Positions 8,977 to 19,946 of a stretch of 64,000 nucleotides of DNA are shown here, in pieces. This DNA is from an uncultured Clostridia bacterium (GTDB taxonomy: Bacteria > Bacillota > Clostridia > Oscillospirales > Acutalibacteraceae): NCBI GenBank assembly GCA_944412495.1, contig CALYBL010000022.1:1-64000 (forward strand). The letters are read 5' to 3'. A program made the translations under genes and the position numbers. The notes beneath the pieces were generated by a model. The model did no database searches. It was not told the DNA's origin and saw only the letters and a program-made list of their open reading frames with translations. Each line of letters opens with the position of its first letter. Positions within the stretch are counted from its first letter, which is position 1.

Positions 8977-9522
8977 CTATTCCTCCATCTGCTTGCCCAA
9001 AAACGCGGCGGCAACCTGCGCAAGCTTTATATCCGACTCGCTGGGTACTGTATTCGACGACTCCGGCTCCAGCATTATTACCGCACCCATGATGTCGCCT
9101 GCGGAAATTATGGGCATTATTACTCCCGCCGCGCGGTCAATGCCCTCAAGCGGATTTACCCTCTTTACGTCGCCCTGCTTAAATATATATGACCTGCGCG
9201 CCTCCATTATCTCTTCAAGCTGCGGCGATACCCTGCGCTCAAGCATCTCTTTTTTTGATACTCCTGCAGCGGCTATGCAGTGATCCCTGTCGCATATAAG
9301 CACCGGCATCGCCGTGCCCTTGATAAGCACCTCTGCGTACTGTGCGGCAAACGGCGACATCTCGCCTATAGGCGAGTATTTTTTGAATATGACCTCGCCC
9401 TCGCCGTCGGTGTATATCTCAAGCGGCGCCCCTTCGCGTATCCTCATCGTCCTGCGTATCTCCTTAGGGATAACTACCCTGCCGAGATCATCTATCCTTC
9501 TCACTATGCCTGTTGCTTTCAT
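8977..9522 (-). CDS. spoVT: Stage V sporulation protein T
   Basis: Forespore transcription regulator that tunes sigma-G-dependent genes. The N-terminal AbrB-type swapped-hairpin DNA-binding domain is clear (MKATGIVRRIDDLGRVVIPK, then IRRTMRIREG). A GAF-like domain at about residues 60-178 follows. 181 residues equals the usual SpoVT length. ATG with AGGAGGG upstream. Presence of this gene, with bofA at 38.7 kb, argues for an endospore former. A sigma-G-like promoter precedes it. Confidence 0.94.
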   Translation of the reverse strand: MKATGIVRRIDDLGRVVIPKEIRRTMRIREGAPLEIYTDGEGEVIFKKYSPIGEMSPFAAQYAEVLIKGTAMPVLICDRDHCIAAAGVSKKEMLERRVSPQLEEIMEARRSYIFKQGDVKRVNPLEGIDRAAGVIMPIISAGDIMGAVIMLEPESSNTVPSESDIKLAQVAAAFLGKQMEE

Positions 9523-9569
9523 TATATTAACCCTCCTGTGGATATTATCAACTAAAAAGTTTTCTATGT

Positions 9570-9598
9570 TATTATCCGTAGGAAAATTAAAACTATTC
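9570..9598 (-). promoter_or_regulatory. Sigma-G-like promoter of spoVT
   Basis: Minus strand TGAATA (GAATA at 9594-9598), 17-nt spacer, GATAATA (9570-9576). This differs at one base from the CATnHTA-type -10 of sigma-G and fits the GHATR -35. spoVT is a known sigma-G gene in B. subtilis. The assignment is by eye. Confidence 0.45.
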
Positions 9599-9793
9599 AG
9601 GTAATTTTAATTTAGTGTTTTGGGAATTTATTCTGTATTGCATCAATTTTGATTTACATAATAATAGCTGAGCTGTAATAAAATTTCATTTCAGCCTTTC
9701 GCGCGATATAATATGTTTTAATAAGACATGCGGCAAAGCCGCATTCTAATGCGGCTGGCGCGACGGTCGACCGGCATATTTGGTATTAAAGTA

Positions 9794-9822
9794 TTGACTT
9801 ATCCCAGAATAAAGAGCAAAAT
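9794..9822 (+). promoter_or_regulatory. Candidate promoter of the membrane XRE regulator
   Basis: TTGACT (9794-9799), 17-nt spacer, CAAAAT (9817-9822), about 50 nt before the gene at 9875. Upstream at 9728-9757 the arm ATGCGGC occurs three times in alternating orientation and could form two mutually exclusive hairpins. Confidence 0.35.
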
Positions 9823-9874
9823 TTGAACAGACAATTTTAAAGCGCGCTTAACAATTACGAAAGGTTGGACTTAT

Positions 9875-10723
9875 ATGGATAAAAAAGAATTCGCCCGATT
9901 CATGTCACAGAAGCGGCAGGAGGCCGGGCTTACTCAAAAACAGCTTGCCGACAGGCTGTATGTCGATCACAGCACGGTTTCAAAATGGGAGCGCGGGCTA
10001 AGCTACCCGGACATAACTCTGATATCGAAAATATGTCAGATACTTTCGATAAGCGAGCACGAATTCCTCACTGCCTGCGAGGACCAGCAGTCACGCAGGG
10101 AAAAGGTTCAGGCGCGCCGTTACCGCGGAATAATACTCACGCTACAGCTTATATTTGCCGCCGGCTATATATGTGCTCTTATTCCGTGCTTTATCTGCAA
10201 TCTGGCCATTGACCATACGCTGAGCTGGTTCTGGATTGTTTTCTCCGCTCTTCTGTTTTCCGCTTGCATAACAAATCTTCCGTTTATTTTAGTCAAAAGG
10301 ACAAAGCACACCCTGCTTATAACATCACTATGCGCTGCTGCGGCCCTGTTTATTATGCTTGCGGTGATTGCATGGCAGACGGGTGGCTTTGACAGCATTA
10401 AAGAAATAGCAGCACCGATTGCTCTTGTTGTTTTAGCATATTTTGCAATAATGCTGATATTCAGATATCTGCCTGTAAACATTACTCTCAAGGTCGGGCT
10501 GAGCCTTCTAATAGCGGCAGCGGCCGCGCTTATCGGCATGATTGCCGGAAATGGCGCTGCAAGCCCTTTCGACGCCTATGTCAATCCGCTGGTGTGGAAT
10601 GACGCCGCAGATTATGCAAACAAGATAACCTTTCTTTCCATGTCGGCAGCCGGCATCATATGCTCTGCGGCGGGAATAGTACTCCTTATAAGAAAGACGC
10701 TAAAGCATCGCAGGACTGCATAG
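9875..10723 (+). CDS. XRE-family regulator with membrane domain
   Basis: 282-residue protein: HTH domain at about residues 8-63 (KRQEAGLTQKQLADRL then DHSTVSKWERG), then a basic linker and at least six hydrophobic segments from about residue 82 to 275, ending in KTLKHRRTA. It is probably a membrane-anchored one-component regulator that senses an envelope or small-molecule signal. The ligand and target are unknown. One of few plus-strand genes here, divergent from spoVT. AAAGG lies 10 nt upstream of the ATG. Confidence 0.8.
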   Translation: MDKKEFARFMSQKRQEAGLTQKQLADRLYVDHSTVSKWERGLSYPDITLISKICQILSISEHEFLTACEDQQSRREKVQARRYRGIILTLQLIFAAGYICALIPCFICNLAIDHTLSWFWIVFSALLFSACITNLPFILVKRTKHTLLITSLCAAAALFIMLAVIAWQTGGFDSIKEIAAPIALVVLAYFAIMLIFRYLPVNITLKVGLSLLIAAAAALIGMIAGNGAASPFDAYVNPLVWNDAADYANKITFLSMSAAGIICSAAGIVLLIRKTLKHRRTA

Positions 10724-11173
10724 GTTTTCAGTGGACGTATCTTTGGGCGTATCTTCTCATGACTAACGGCTGCATCGCTGACAGGATTGTTCGAAAACTA
10801 TGCTTAGAGGCCCCGCCCAAATCCCTTTTTCAATTTTATTACAGCAGCAAATTAATGCAACGTCTCAATTTATACAGAAAATATATAGCCATGTTTCGTG
10901 GCGGCTGTTTCGTCAGTATAGTTGCCCTCCTCTGAACTGATAGTTTAAGCGGGTTGCGGCAGAGCCGGATCCGGACTCAAGCCCTAAATGGACACCCAAC
11001 ATGCTATCGAATTGCATTCCCCGCTGTAAGAAACAAGCTTCATCAGGCAGCAGCCTGTGCGATGCACCGTTGTCTGCTGTTTTATATGCTTTTGCTTAGT
11101 AAAGAAAGGCTTTCCTTGGAAGGTCTTCCTTTTCAGTCTCAGATAAAACCGGGGTTGCTTCGTTTAATCGGAT
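10724..11173. other. Intergenic region without recognised genes
   Basis: About 450 nt between the XRE regulator and the gltD terminator. Short open frames exist on the plus strand but none has a ribosome-binding site or protein-like composition. No clear terminator for the regulator was found. Confidence 0.4.
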
Positions 11174-11209
11174 AAAAAAGGCAGACGGGCGGATATCTCC
11201 GCCCGTCTG
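11174..11209 (-). terminator. Terminator of gltB-gltD
   Basis: A 12-bp stem CAGACGGGCGGA / TCCGCCCGTCTG with a 4-nt loop is followed on the minus strand by CCTTTTTT. It starts about 40 nt past the gltD stop. Confidence 0.88.
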
Positions 11210-11247
11210 TTGTCGGGGAATTATATCTCAAAATATGCAGAATATAT

Positions 11248-12720
11248 CTACATATTTGAGTAGCCTTCCAGGAATGCGTCCACTTCCTTTGCGCATTCTC
11301 TTCCCTCATTTATCGCCCAGACCACCAACGACTGGCCGCGGTGCATATCGCCTGCGGCAAAAACTCCGGGCACGCTTGAGGCATATTTCCCGCTTTCCGT
11401 CTTTACTGTATTGCGGGGTGAAAGCTCTATTTTAAAAGCATCGGATATATATTTCCGGCAGCCGGTAAAGCCTGCAGCTATTATAAGCAGCTCGCAGGGA
11501 AGCGTTTCCTCGCTGTCCTTTACCGGTACGAGCTTGTGATTCTCGTCAAAAGCCATTTTAATCGTTTCGACCGCCGTTATATTGCCCTGCTTATCGGCTA
11601 TCACCTTGTTAACCGTCGTGCTGTAAACGCGCGGATCGCTGCCAAACACGGCGATGGCCTCCTGCTGGCCGTAATCTGTTTTGCATATCTTGGGATATTC
11701 CGGCCATGGGTTGTCGGCGCTCCTTTCATCGGGAGCCTTGGGCATAAGCTCAAGCTGCACGACCGATGCGCAACCGTGCCGTATGACTGTGCCGAGGCAG
11801 TCGTTGCCGGTGTCACCGCCGCCGACGATTATCACGTTTTTGTCCTTTGCGTTTACATACTCGCCGTCCTTAAAGCCGGAGTTTAAATAGCTTCGGGTAT
11901 TCTGCGTAAGAAAATCCACGGCGAAGTATACTCCCTTAGCGCCGTCCCTGCCCTCTGCCTGAACATCGCGCGGCTGCTCGGCACCGCAGCATAGGACCAC
12001 GGCGTCGAACTGCTGCATCAGCGTTTTTGGCAGCACATCCTTGCCGACATTGGTGTTCGTGATAAATCTGACGCCCTCCGCCTTCATAAGGCTGACACGG
12101 CGCTCGATAACGCTCTTATCAAGCTTCATATTGGGTATTCCGTACATCAGCAGGCCGCCTATGCGGTCATTTTTTTCATATACCGTGACGTGATGCCCCC
12201 GCTTGTTGAGCATGTCCGCGCAGGCAAGCCCCGAGGGGCCTGAGCCTATGACAGCCACCTTTTTGTCGGTGCGCAGCTCCGGCGGGCGCGGGCGCATATA
12301 GCCCTTTTCATAGCCCTCCTCGATTATGGCCAGCTCGTTTTCCTTTATCGTAACGGGTCTGTCGTTGACCCCGCACAGGCAGGCGACCTCGCACAGCGCC
12401 GGACACACCCTGCCGGTGAACTCCGGAAAATTGTTGGTCTTGAGCAGCCTCGAAAGGGCATGCCATGTATTGCCGTGATATACCTCGTCGTTCCATTCGG
12501 GGATAAGGTTATGCAGCGGGCAGCCGGTTGCCATTCCGTGCAGCATCATGCCCGACTGGCAGAACGGCACGCCGCAGTTCATGCAGCGCGCGCCCTGCTC
12601 GCGCCTCTCGCTTTCGGGCAGAGGAATATGAAATTCCTCAAAATCCTTTATGCGCTCAAGGGGGCTTTTTCCCGGCATCTCATCTCTCTTATATTCCAAA
12701 AAACCTGTTGGCTTTCCCAT
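11248..12720 (-). CDS. gltD: Glutamate synthase small subunit (NADPH)
   Basis: Supplies electrons from NADPH to GltB for conversion of glutamine plus 2-oxoglutarate into two glutamates. N-terminal cysteine clusters for [4Fe-4S] centres (CMNCGVPFC, then CPALCEVACLCG), an FAD Rossmann motif (VAVIGSGPSGLACA, about residue 150) and an NADPH site (VIIVGGGDTGND, about 298). 490 residues, normal. Follows gltB by 4 nt, so the subunits are co-translated from one operon. Confidence 0.96.
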   Translation of the reverse strand: MGKPTGFLEYKRDEMPGKSPLERIKDFEEFHIPLPESERREQGARCMNCGVPFCQSGMMLHGMATGCPLHNLIPEWNDEVYHGNTWHALSRLLKTNNFPEFTGRVCPALCEVACLCGVNDRPVTIKENELAIIEEGYEKGYMRPRPPELRTDKKVAVIGSGPSGLACADMLNKRGHHVTVYEKNDRIGGLLMYGIPNMKLDKSVIERRVSLMKAEGVRFITNTNVGKDVLPKTLMQQFDAVVLCCGAEQPRDVQAEGRDGAKGVYFAVDFLTQNTRSYLNSGFKDGEYVNAKDKNVIIVGGGDTGNDCLGTVIRHGCASVVQLELMPKAPDERSADNPWPEYPKICKTDYGQQEAIAVFGSDPRVYSTTVNKVIADKQGNITAVETIKMAFDENHKLVPVKDSEETLPCELLIIAAGFTGCRKYISDAFKIELSPRNTVKTESGKYASSVPGVFAAGDMHRGQSLVVWAINEGRECAKEVDAFLEGYSNM

Positions 12721-12724
12721 GACA

Positions 12725-15700
12725 TTACCTCCCCGTATTCTGATAAAACGCTTCTATCTGCGCTTCTTCTCTGCCCATACCGGACTTTTCAAGTGCGGCT
12801 ATGGCGGCAAACATCCTGCGGTAGTCGTTCGGCATTATCTTCTTAAACTGAGGTATATACTCCTCGAAATCGTTAAGTATCATTTTTGCCTTTTTCGACG
12901 ACGTGTTCTGGTAATGCTCGGTTATAAGGCTCTTAAGCTGCTCTATATCGGCGTCGTCCGAAAGATTCTCGACCGAGACAAGCTCCTTATTCACCTTGCG
13001 GTACAGGTCATGATTACTGTCGAGGACATATGCTATGCCGCCGCTCATGCCGGCAGCGAAGTTTTTGCCTGTCGGGCCGAGTATCACTGCCACTCCGCCC
13101 GTCATGTACTCGCAGCCGTGGTCGCCGACGCCCTCGACAACAGCCGTCGCGCCGGAGTTGCGGACGCAGAAGCGCTCGCCGGCCACGCCGTTTATAAACG
13201 CCTTGCCGCTTGTCGCGCCGTACAGCGCGACGTTGCCTATTATAATGTTGTCCTCAGCTGCAAATCTGCTCTTTTTGGGCGGATATACTACAAGCTTTCC
13301 GCCAGACAGGCCCTTGCCGAAATAGTCGTTGCTGTCACCGGAAAGTGCTATAGTAACGCCCTTAGGCAGAAAAGCGCCAAACGACTGTCCGCCGCCGCCT
13401 GTGCATATTATGCGGAAGGTGTCGTCCTCAAGCTCGCCGCCGAACCTGCGGGTGACCTCAGCGCCGAACAGCGTGCCGACCGTCCTGTCGGTGCTGGACA
13501 CGCTGAGCTTGACCTCGCCCGGCTCGCCGCTCATAAGATTCTGCTGCAGCTTCGGTATTATGACCCTTTCGTCGACCGTCTTTTCAAGCTCAAAGTCATA
13601 TTTGTCCTCGGCTTTGTAATGGCAGGTGCCTTCGTAGGGTTTTGCGAGTATCCTTGAAAGGTCGACCAGCTTTCCGCGCGGTGCTGCGGAATTTTCGCGC
13701 TTTCTGAGCAGGTCGGAGCGTCCTACCATCTCGTTTACCGTGCGTATGCCGAGCTTTGCCATAATCTCGCGCAGCTCCTGCGCTATGAAGTACATGAAGT
13801 TTATAACGTACTCCGGCTTGCCGGTAAAGCGCTTTCTCAGCTCCGGATTCTGCGTTGCAACGCCGAACGGGCAGGTGTCAAGGTTGCAGACTCTCATCAT
13901 CATGCAGCCCATGGTCACCAGCGGTGCAGTGGCGAAGCCGAACTCCTCGGCGCCGAGCATACAGGCAATAGCCACGTCGCGTCCGCTCATCAGCTTGCCG
14001 TCCGTCTCTATGCGCACGCGCGAGCGCAGGCCGTTTTGCATAAGCGTCTGATGCGTTTCGGCAAGGCCCAGCTCCCACGGCATGCCGGCGTTGTGGATGG
14101 AGTTGCGGGGCGCGGCGCCGGTGCCGCCGTCGTAGCCCGAAATGAGCACCACGCTGGCTCCTGCCTTCGCAACGCCGGACGCTATCGTGCCGACGCCAGC
14201 CTCGGAAACGAGCTTTACGGATATATCGGCCTTGCTGTTTGCGTTTTTAAGGTCGTATATCAGCTGTGCCAAATCTTCTATCGAATAAATGTCATGATGC
14301 GGTGGCGGCGAGATGAGCGACACTCCCGGGGTCGAGTATCTCGTCTTTGCAATCCACGGATATACCTTCTTGCCGGGCAGATGCCCTCCCTCGCCGGGCT
14401 TTGCGCCCTGCGCCATTTTTATCTGAATTTCCTTAGCGGATACCAGATATTCGCTGGTAACGCCGAATCTGCCGGACGCCACCTGCTTAATGGCGCTGCA
14501 GTATTCCGGAGAAGACAGCCGCTCCGGCAGCTCGCCGCCCTCGCCGGAGTTGGACTTTCCGCCTATCCTGTTCATGGCAGCGGCCATGCACTTGTGCGCC
14601 TCCTCTGAGATAGAGCCGTAGGACATGGCGCCCGTCTTAAAGCGCTTTACTATGCTATCGACCGGCTCCACCTCGTCTATTGGTATCCCGCCGTTTTTAT
14701 CGAACACGAAATCCAGCAGGCCGCGCAGGGTGTGCGGCTTGGTCTCATCGTCCACCATTGCAGTGTATTCCTTGAATTTCTCATAGCTGCCCGTGCGTGT
14801 CGCCTGCTGCAGTGCGACGATTATCTCCGGCGAATACAGGTGGTCATCCTTGTCCCTACCGCTCCTAAGGTTATAGCTGCCGGAGGAGTCGAGCGTCGTA
14901 TCGACGCCAAGTCCAAGCGGGTCAAAGGCGTGCGCATGCCTCACGTGCACGTCCTGATCTATCTCCTCAAGGCCTATACCCTCTACACGGCTGACGGTGT
15001 TGGTGAAGTACTCGTCTATAACGGATTTTTTGATGCCTATCGCCTCAAAAATCTGCGCCGACTGGTAAGACTGCAGCGTGGATATCCCCATTTTCGAGGC
15101 TATCTTGAGCACGCCGTTTATTATCGCGTTGTTATAGTCCTGAATCGCCATGTACAAATCCTTGTTGAGCATATCATTTTCGATAAGCTCGGCTATCGCC
15201 TCGTGCGCAAGATATGGATTTATCGCAATGGCGCCGTAGCCCAAAAGCGTTGCAAAATGATGCACGTCGCGCGGCTCACCGCTTTCAAGTATTATGGACA
15301 CTGCCGTCCTCTTCTTTGTCCTTATGAGATACTGCTCCATAGCGGACACCGCCAGCAGCGACGGTATGGCGACATGGTTTTCGTCCACGCCGCGGTCGGA
15401 CAATATGATGACGTCGGCGCCGTTTTTATATGCCTTGTCCACCTGCACAAACAGTCTGTCCAGCGCCTTTTTAACGGGAGTATTCTTGTAATACAGCAGC
15501 GATACCGTATCCGCCTTAAGCCCGTTTTGGTTTAGGCTTTTAATCTTCATTAAATCGACGTTGGTGAGTATCGGATTGTTTATCTGAAGCACGGCGCAGT
15601 TTTCCGCCTTTTCCTCAAGCAGGTTGCCGTTGGAGCCGGCGTAAACGGTGGTGCTTGTCACTATTTTTTCGCGTATGGCGTCTATCGGCGGATTGGTGAC

Positions 15701-17248
15701 CTGCGCAAAGCTCTGCTTAAAATAGTTAAACAGCGGCTGATGCTTGTCGGACAGCACTGCGATGGGGATATCTATGCCCATAGACGCCGTCTTCTCGATG
15801 CCGTCGCGCGCCATGGGGAGTATCGCAGTTTTAAGGTCCTCGTAGGTATAGCCGAAGGCCTTGTAAAGCTTGTCGCGCTGCTGCTGAGAATAGGTCTCAG
15901 ACCTTTGGTTCGGCGCCTTAAGCGATGAGAGCGTTACGACGTTCTGATCCAGCCACTCGCCGTACGGCTGACGGCCTGCATAATATTCCTTAAGCTCGCC
16001 GTCGGGTATAATCTTGCCCTTTACCGTGTCTATAACAAGCATTTTGCCGGGCTGAAGGCGGGACTTCTTGACAATTTTCTCCGGCGGAATATCCAGCACG
16101 CCGACCTCCGACGCGAGTATGACGGTGTCGTCGTCCATTATGTAGTATCTCGACGGACGCAGGCCGTTGCGGTCAAGCGTCGCGCCCACTATGTCGCCGT
16201 CGGAAAAAAGTATTGATGCGGGCCCGTCCCACGGCTCCATCATGGTTGAATAATAGCGGTAAAAGTCCCGCTTTTCGCGGCTGATATTGTCCTCGCTGCT
16301 CCATGGCTCTGGGATGGTAATCATCATGGCGAGCGGCAGGTCCATGCCGTTCATGACCATAAACTCAATGGCGTTGTCGAGTATGGCGGAGTCTGAGCCG
16401 TTTTCATCCACCACCGGCAGTATTTTGTCCATGTCGTCCTGCAAAAGCGGCGAGGACATGGTCTCCTCTCTGGCAAGCATCCTGTCTATATTGCCGCGTA
16501 TAGTGTTAATCTCGCCGTTGTGCAGCAGAAAGCGGTTAGGATGCGCCCTTTCCCAGCTTGGGTTTGTGTTGGTGGAAAAGCGTGAATGCACCAAAGCCAT
16601 TGCCGATACGCAGCGCTTATCCTGAAGGTCCGGATAAAACTTACGAAGCTGGCTTACCAAAAACATGCCCTTATATACAATAGTCCTGCTGGAGAGAGAT
16701 GCAACATATGTATTGTTGTCGCTCTGTTCAAAGGTACGGCGGACAACATAAAGCCTGCGGTCAAAATCTATGCCGCATTTTACGTTTTTAGGCTTTTTAA
16801 TAAAGCACTGATATATCTTCGGCATGCAGTCAAGCGCCTTTTTCCCCAAAATCTTTGAGTTTACCGGCACCTCTCGCCAAAAGCCGAACTCAAGCCCTTC
16901 CTTCTGGGCTATTATCTCAAACATTTTCTGAGCCTGAGTACGCAGCAGCTTATCCTGCGGAAAGAAAAACATTCCCACTCCGTACTCGCGCTCTTTGCCG
17001 AGCAGGAAGCCGTGCTCCTGCGCTACGCCCTCGAAAAGCGCATGCGGTATCTGGAGCATTATCCCAACACCGTCGCCAACCTCTCCGGTGGCATCCTTGC
17101 CGGCGCGGTGCTCAAGCTTTTCCACTATTTTAAGGGCGTTGTCGACAACGCTGCGGCTCTTTTCGCCCTTGACGCTTACTACCGCGCCTATGCCGCAGGC
17201 GTCATGTTCAAAGGATTTTTGATACAGCCCCTTTTGCACCTGTTCCAT
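12725..17248 (-). CDS. gltB: Glutamate synthase large subunit
   Basis: The 1507-residue alpha subunit of GOGAT. It begins with a short propeptide; Cys18 in FEHDACGIG would be exposed by cleavage and is the nucleophile of the class II amidotransferase domain. The central and FMN-binding synthase domains follow, with the [3Fe-4S] cysteines in CMMMRVCNLDTCPFG near residue 1120, then the C-terminal beta-helix (GATSGKAFINGVAGERF). Start ATG with GGGGGA upstream. Downstream of glnN on the same strand but with its own promoter region. Confidence 0.97.
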   Translation of the reverse strand: MEQVQKGLYQKSFEHDACGIGAVVSVKGEKSRSVVDNALKIVEKLEHRAGKDATGEVGDGVGIMLQIPHALFEGVAQEHGFLLGKEREYGVGMFFFPQDKLLRTQAQKMFEIIAQKEGLEFGFWREVPVNSKILGKKALDCMPKIYQCFIKKPKNVKCGIDFDRRLYVVRRTFEQSDNNTYVASLSSRTIVYKGMFLVSQLRKFYPDLQDKRCVSAMALVHSRFSTNTNPSWERAHPNRFLLHNGEINTIRGNIDRMLAREETMSSPLLQDDMDKILPVVDENGSDSAILDNAIEFMVMNGMDLPLAMMITIPEPWSSEDNISREKRDFYRYYSTMMEPWDGPASILFSDGDIVGATLDRNGLRPSRYYIMDDDTVILASEVGVLDIPPEKIVKKSRLQPGKMLVIDTVKGKIIPDGELKEYYAGRQPYGEWLDQNVVTLSSLKAPNQRSETYSQQQRDKLYKAFGYTYEDLKTAILPMARDGIEKTASMGIDIPIAVLSDKHQPLFNYFKQSFAQVTNPPIDAIREKIVTSTTVYAGSNGNLLEEKAENCAVLQINNPILTNVDLMKIKSLNQNGLKADTVSLLYYKNTPVKKALDRLFVQVDKAYKNGADVIILSDRGVDENHVAIPSLLAVSAMEQYLIRTKKRTAVSIILESGEPRDVHHFATLLGYGAIAINPYLAHEAIAELIENDMLNKDLYMAIQDYNNAIINGVLKIASKMGISTLQSYQSAQIFEAIGIKKSVIDEYFTNTVSRVEGIGLEEIDQDVHVRHAHAFDPLGLGVDTTLDSSGSYNLRSGRDKDDHLYSPEIIVALQQATRTGSYEKFKEYTAMVDDETKPHTLRGLLDFVFDKNGGIPIDEVEPVDSIVKRFKTGAMSYGSISEEAHKCMAAAMNRIGGKSNSGEGGELPERLSSPEYCSAIKQVASGRFGVTSEYLVSAKEIQIKMAQGAKPGEGGHLPGKKVYPWIAKTRYSTPGVSLISPPPHHDIYSIEDLAQLIYDLKNANSKADISVKLVSEAGVGTIASGVAKAGASVVLISGYDGGTGAAPRNSIHNAGMPWELGLAETHQTLMQNGLRSRVRIETDGKLMSGRDVAIACMLGAEEFGFATAPLVTMGCMMMRVCNLDTCPFGVATQNPELRKRFTGKPEYVINFMYFIAQELREIMAKLGIRTVNEMVGRSDLLRKRENSAAPRGKLVDLSRILAKPYEGTCHYKAEDKYDFELEKTVDERVIIPKLQQNLMSGEPGEVKLSVSSTDRTVGTLFGAEVTRRFGGELEDDTFRIICTGGGGQSFGAFLPKGVTIALSGDSNDYFGKGLSGGKLVVYPPKKSRFAAEDNIIIGNVALYGATSGKAFINGVAGERFCVRNSGATAVVEGVGDHGCEYMTGGVAVILGPTGKNFAAGMSGGIAYVLDSNHDLYRKVNKELVSVENLSDDADIEQLKSLITEHYQNTSSKKAKMILNDFEEYIPQFKKIMPNDYRRMFAAIAALEKSGMGREEAQIEAFYQNTGR

Positions 17249-17374
17249 TATAATTCCCCCGTTTGCAATTGATACGTTACTTTTTTAATATGCCAAGCAC
17301 AGGCCATAATCGATTCGCGATTTGCCCGGCATAAATTTTATGCAGCTGTTCTGCCGCATATTCCTATCGCACCA

Positions 17375-17410
17375 TATGCGCAGCGCCGCCGTCGCGGCGG
17401 GCTGCGCATA
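17375..17410 (-). promoter_or_regulatory. GC-rich hairpin at the 5' end of the gltB leader
   Basis: A 10-bp stem TATGCGCAGC / GCTGCGCATA encloses a 6-bp stem CCGCCG / CGGCGG with a 3-nt loop and a single bulged G: 16 pairs in total. It would start about 12 nt into the transcript from the promoter at 17430-17457. No U-tract follows, so it is not an intrinsic terminator; it may stabilise mRNA or bind a regulator. Confidence 0.5.
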
Positions 17411-17429
17411 CATGTCAGCTGACTCATAC

Positions 17430-17457
17430 AGTATAATACGCGGTCATATGTGCTAAA
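17430..17457 (-). promoter_or_regulatory. Candidate promoter of gltBD
   Basis: Minus strand TTTAGC (17452-17457), 16-nt spacer, TATACT (17430-17435). The -35 is weak, as expected of an activator-dependent promoter. The 20-nt direct repeats end 27 nt upstream of the -35. Confidence 0.4.
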
Positions 17458-17483
17458 GCGCTGGCACGGCGGCCCGCTTTTTA

Positions 17484-17527
17484 ATGTGTGCACACCGTGT
17501 TGTTTTGATGTGTACACACCGTGTTGT
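17484..17527 (-). repeat. Tandem 20-nt direct repeats, candidate operator of gltBD
   Basis: Copies at 17484-17503 and 17508-17527 have the form ATGTGTRCACACCGTGTTGT and differ at one base, with a 24-nt period. Each holds a perfect 10-nt palindrome (GTGTGCACAC in one, TGTGTACACA in the other). Their position upstream of the weak gltB promoter resembles an activator binding site such as that of LysR-type GltC in Bacillus, but the sequence is not a known box to me. Confidence 0.55.
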
Positions 17528-17636
17528 ATAGTATTAATATATACCGCCGGTTTTAAGCAGCAGCTTTCCCGGCTGTCGATTCGCTTAAAAGCTTTGCCGC
17601 GCCTGTTTAGTACCGGCAGCCGTCGGAAAAGGCGGC

Positions 17637-19733
<2,097 letters not shown>

Positions 19734-19749
19734 ATGTAACCCTCACTTC

Positions 19750-19805
19750 AAAAAAATAAGCGGCAAAAGCTGTAGAACAAATACTCTACGACGCCTTTGC
19801 CGCTT
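19750..19805 (-). terminator. Second leader terminator of glnN
   Basis: A long nested stem starts AAGCGGCAAA and closes with TTTTGCCGCTT, with an inner GTAG/CTAC pair, and is followed by ATTTTTTTG. It ends only about 17 nt before the glnN start and so would stop transcription before the gene unless bypassed. Confidence 0.8.
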
Positions 19806-19835
19806 TTAGCCATATAAATTATAAATTTTCTCCTT

Positions 19836-19880
19836 CAATCCCCCGTTGGATTGCAGGCAGAAGCCGGGAAGTCTTTTCCC
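19836..19880 (-). promoter_or_regulatory. Candidate ANTAR-target dual hairpin in the glnN leader
   Basis: Two adjacent hairpins on the minus strand. The 3' one (19836-19853) is a perfect 6-bp stem CAATCC/GGATTG with hexaloop AACGGG, having A at loop position 1 and G at position 4, the hallmark of ANTAR-bound RNA. The 5' one (19866-19880) is GGGAA/TTCCC around AAGAC, or with one fewer closing pair a hexaloop AAAGAC, again A1 and G4. A 12-nt linker separates them. They precede the 19750-19805 terminator. Function is inferred. Confidence 0.5.
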
Positions 19881-19936
19881 AAAAAATAAAAAAACAATGA
19901 TATTACAGAATTAATATCCTGCGACATCATTGCCAC
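19881..19936 (-). promoter_or_regulatory. First leader terminator of glnN with overlapping hexaloop hairpin
   Basis: On the minus strand CAATGAT (19926-19932) can pair with ATCATTG (19895-19901) and is followed by a T-tract (TTTTTTTATTTTTT, 19881-19894): an intrinsic terminator. Its 5' arm is also the loop of a competing 5-bp hairpin GTGGC-AATGAT-GTCGC (19921-19936), whose hexaloop has A1 and G4. The two folds exclude each other. A further AT-rich hairpin GATATTA/TAATATC lies at 19899-19918. Confidence 0.5.
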
Positions 19937-19946
19937 TTACAGCTAT

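Noticed and set aside
19740..19812. Possible 21-codon leader peptide (ATG GCT AAA...) over the second glnN terminator
   Set aside because: The nearest Shine-Dalgarno is about 16 nt from the ATG, too far, and the frame simply follows the terminator stem.
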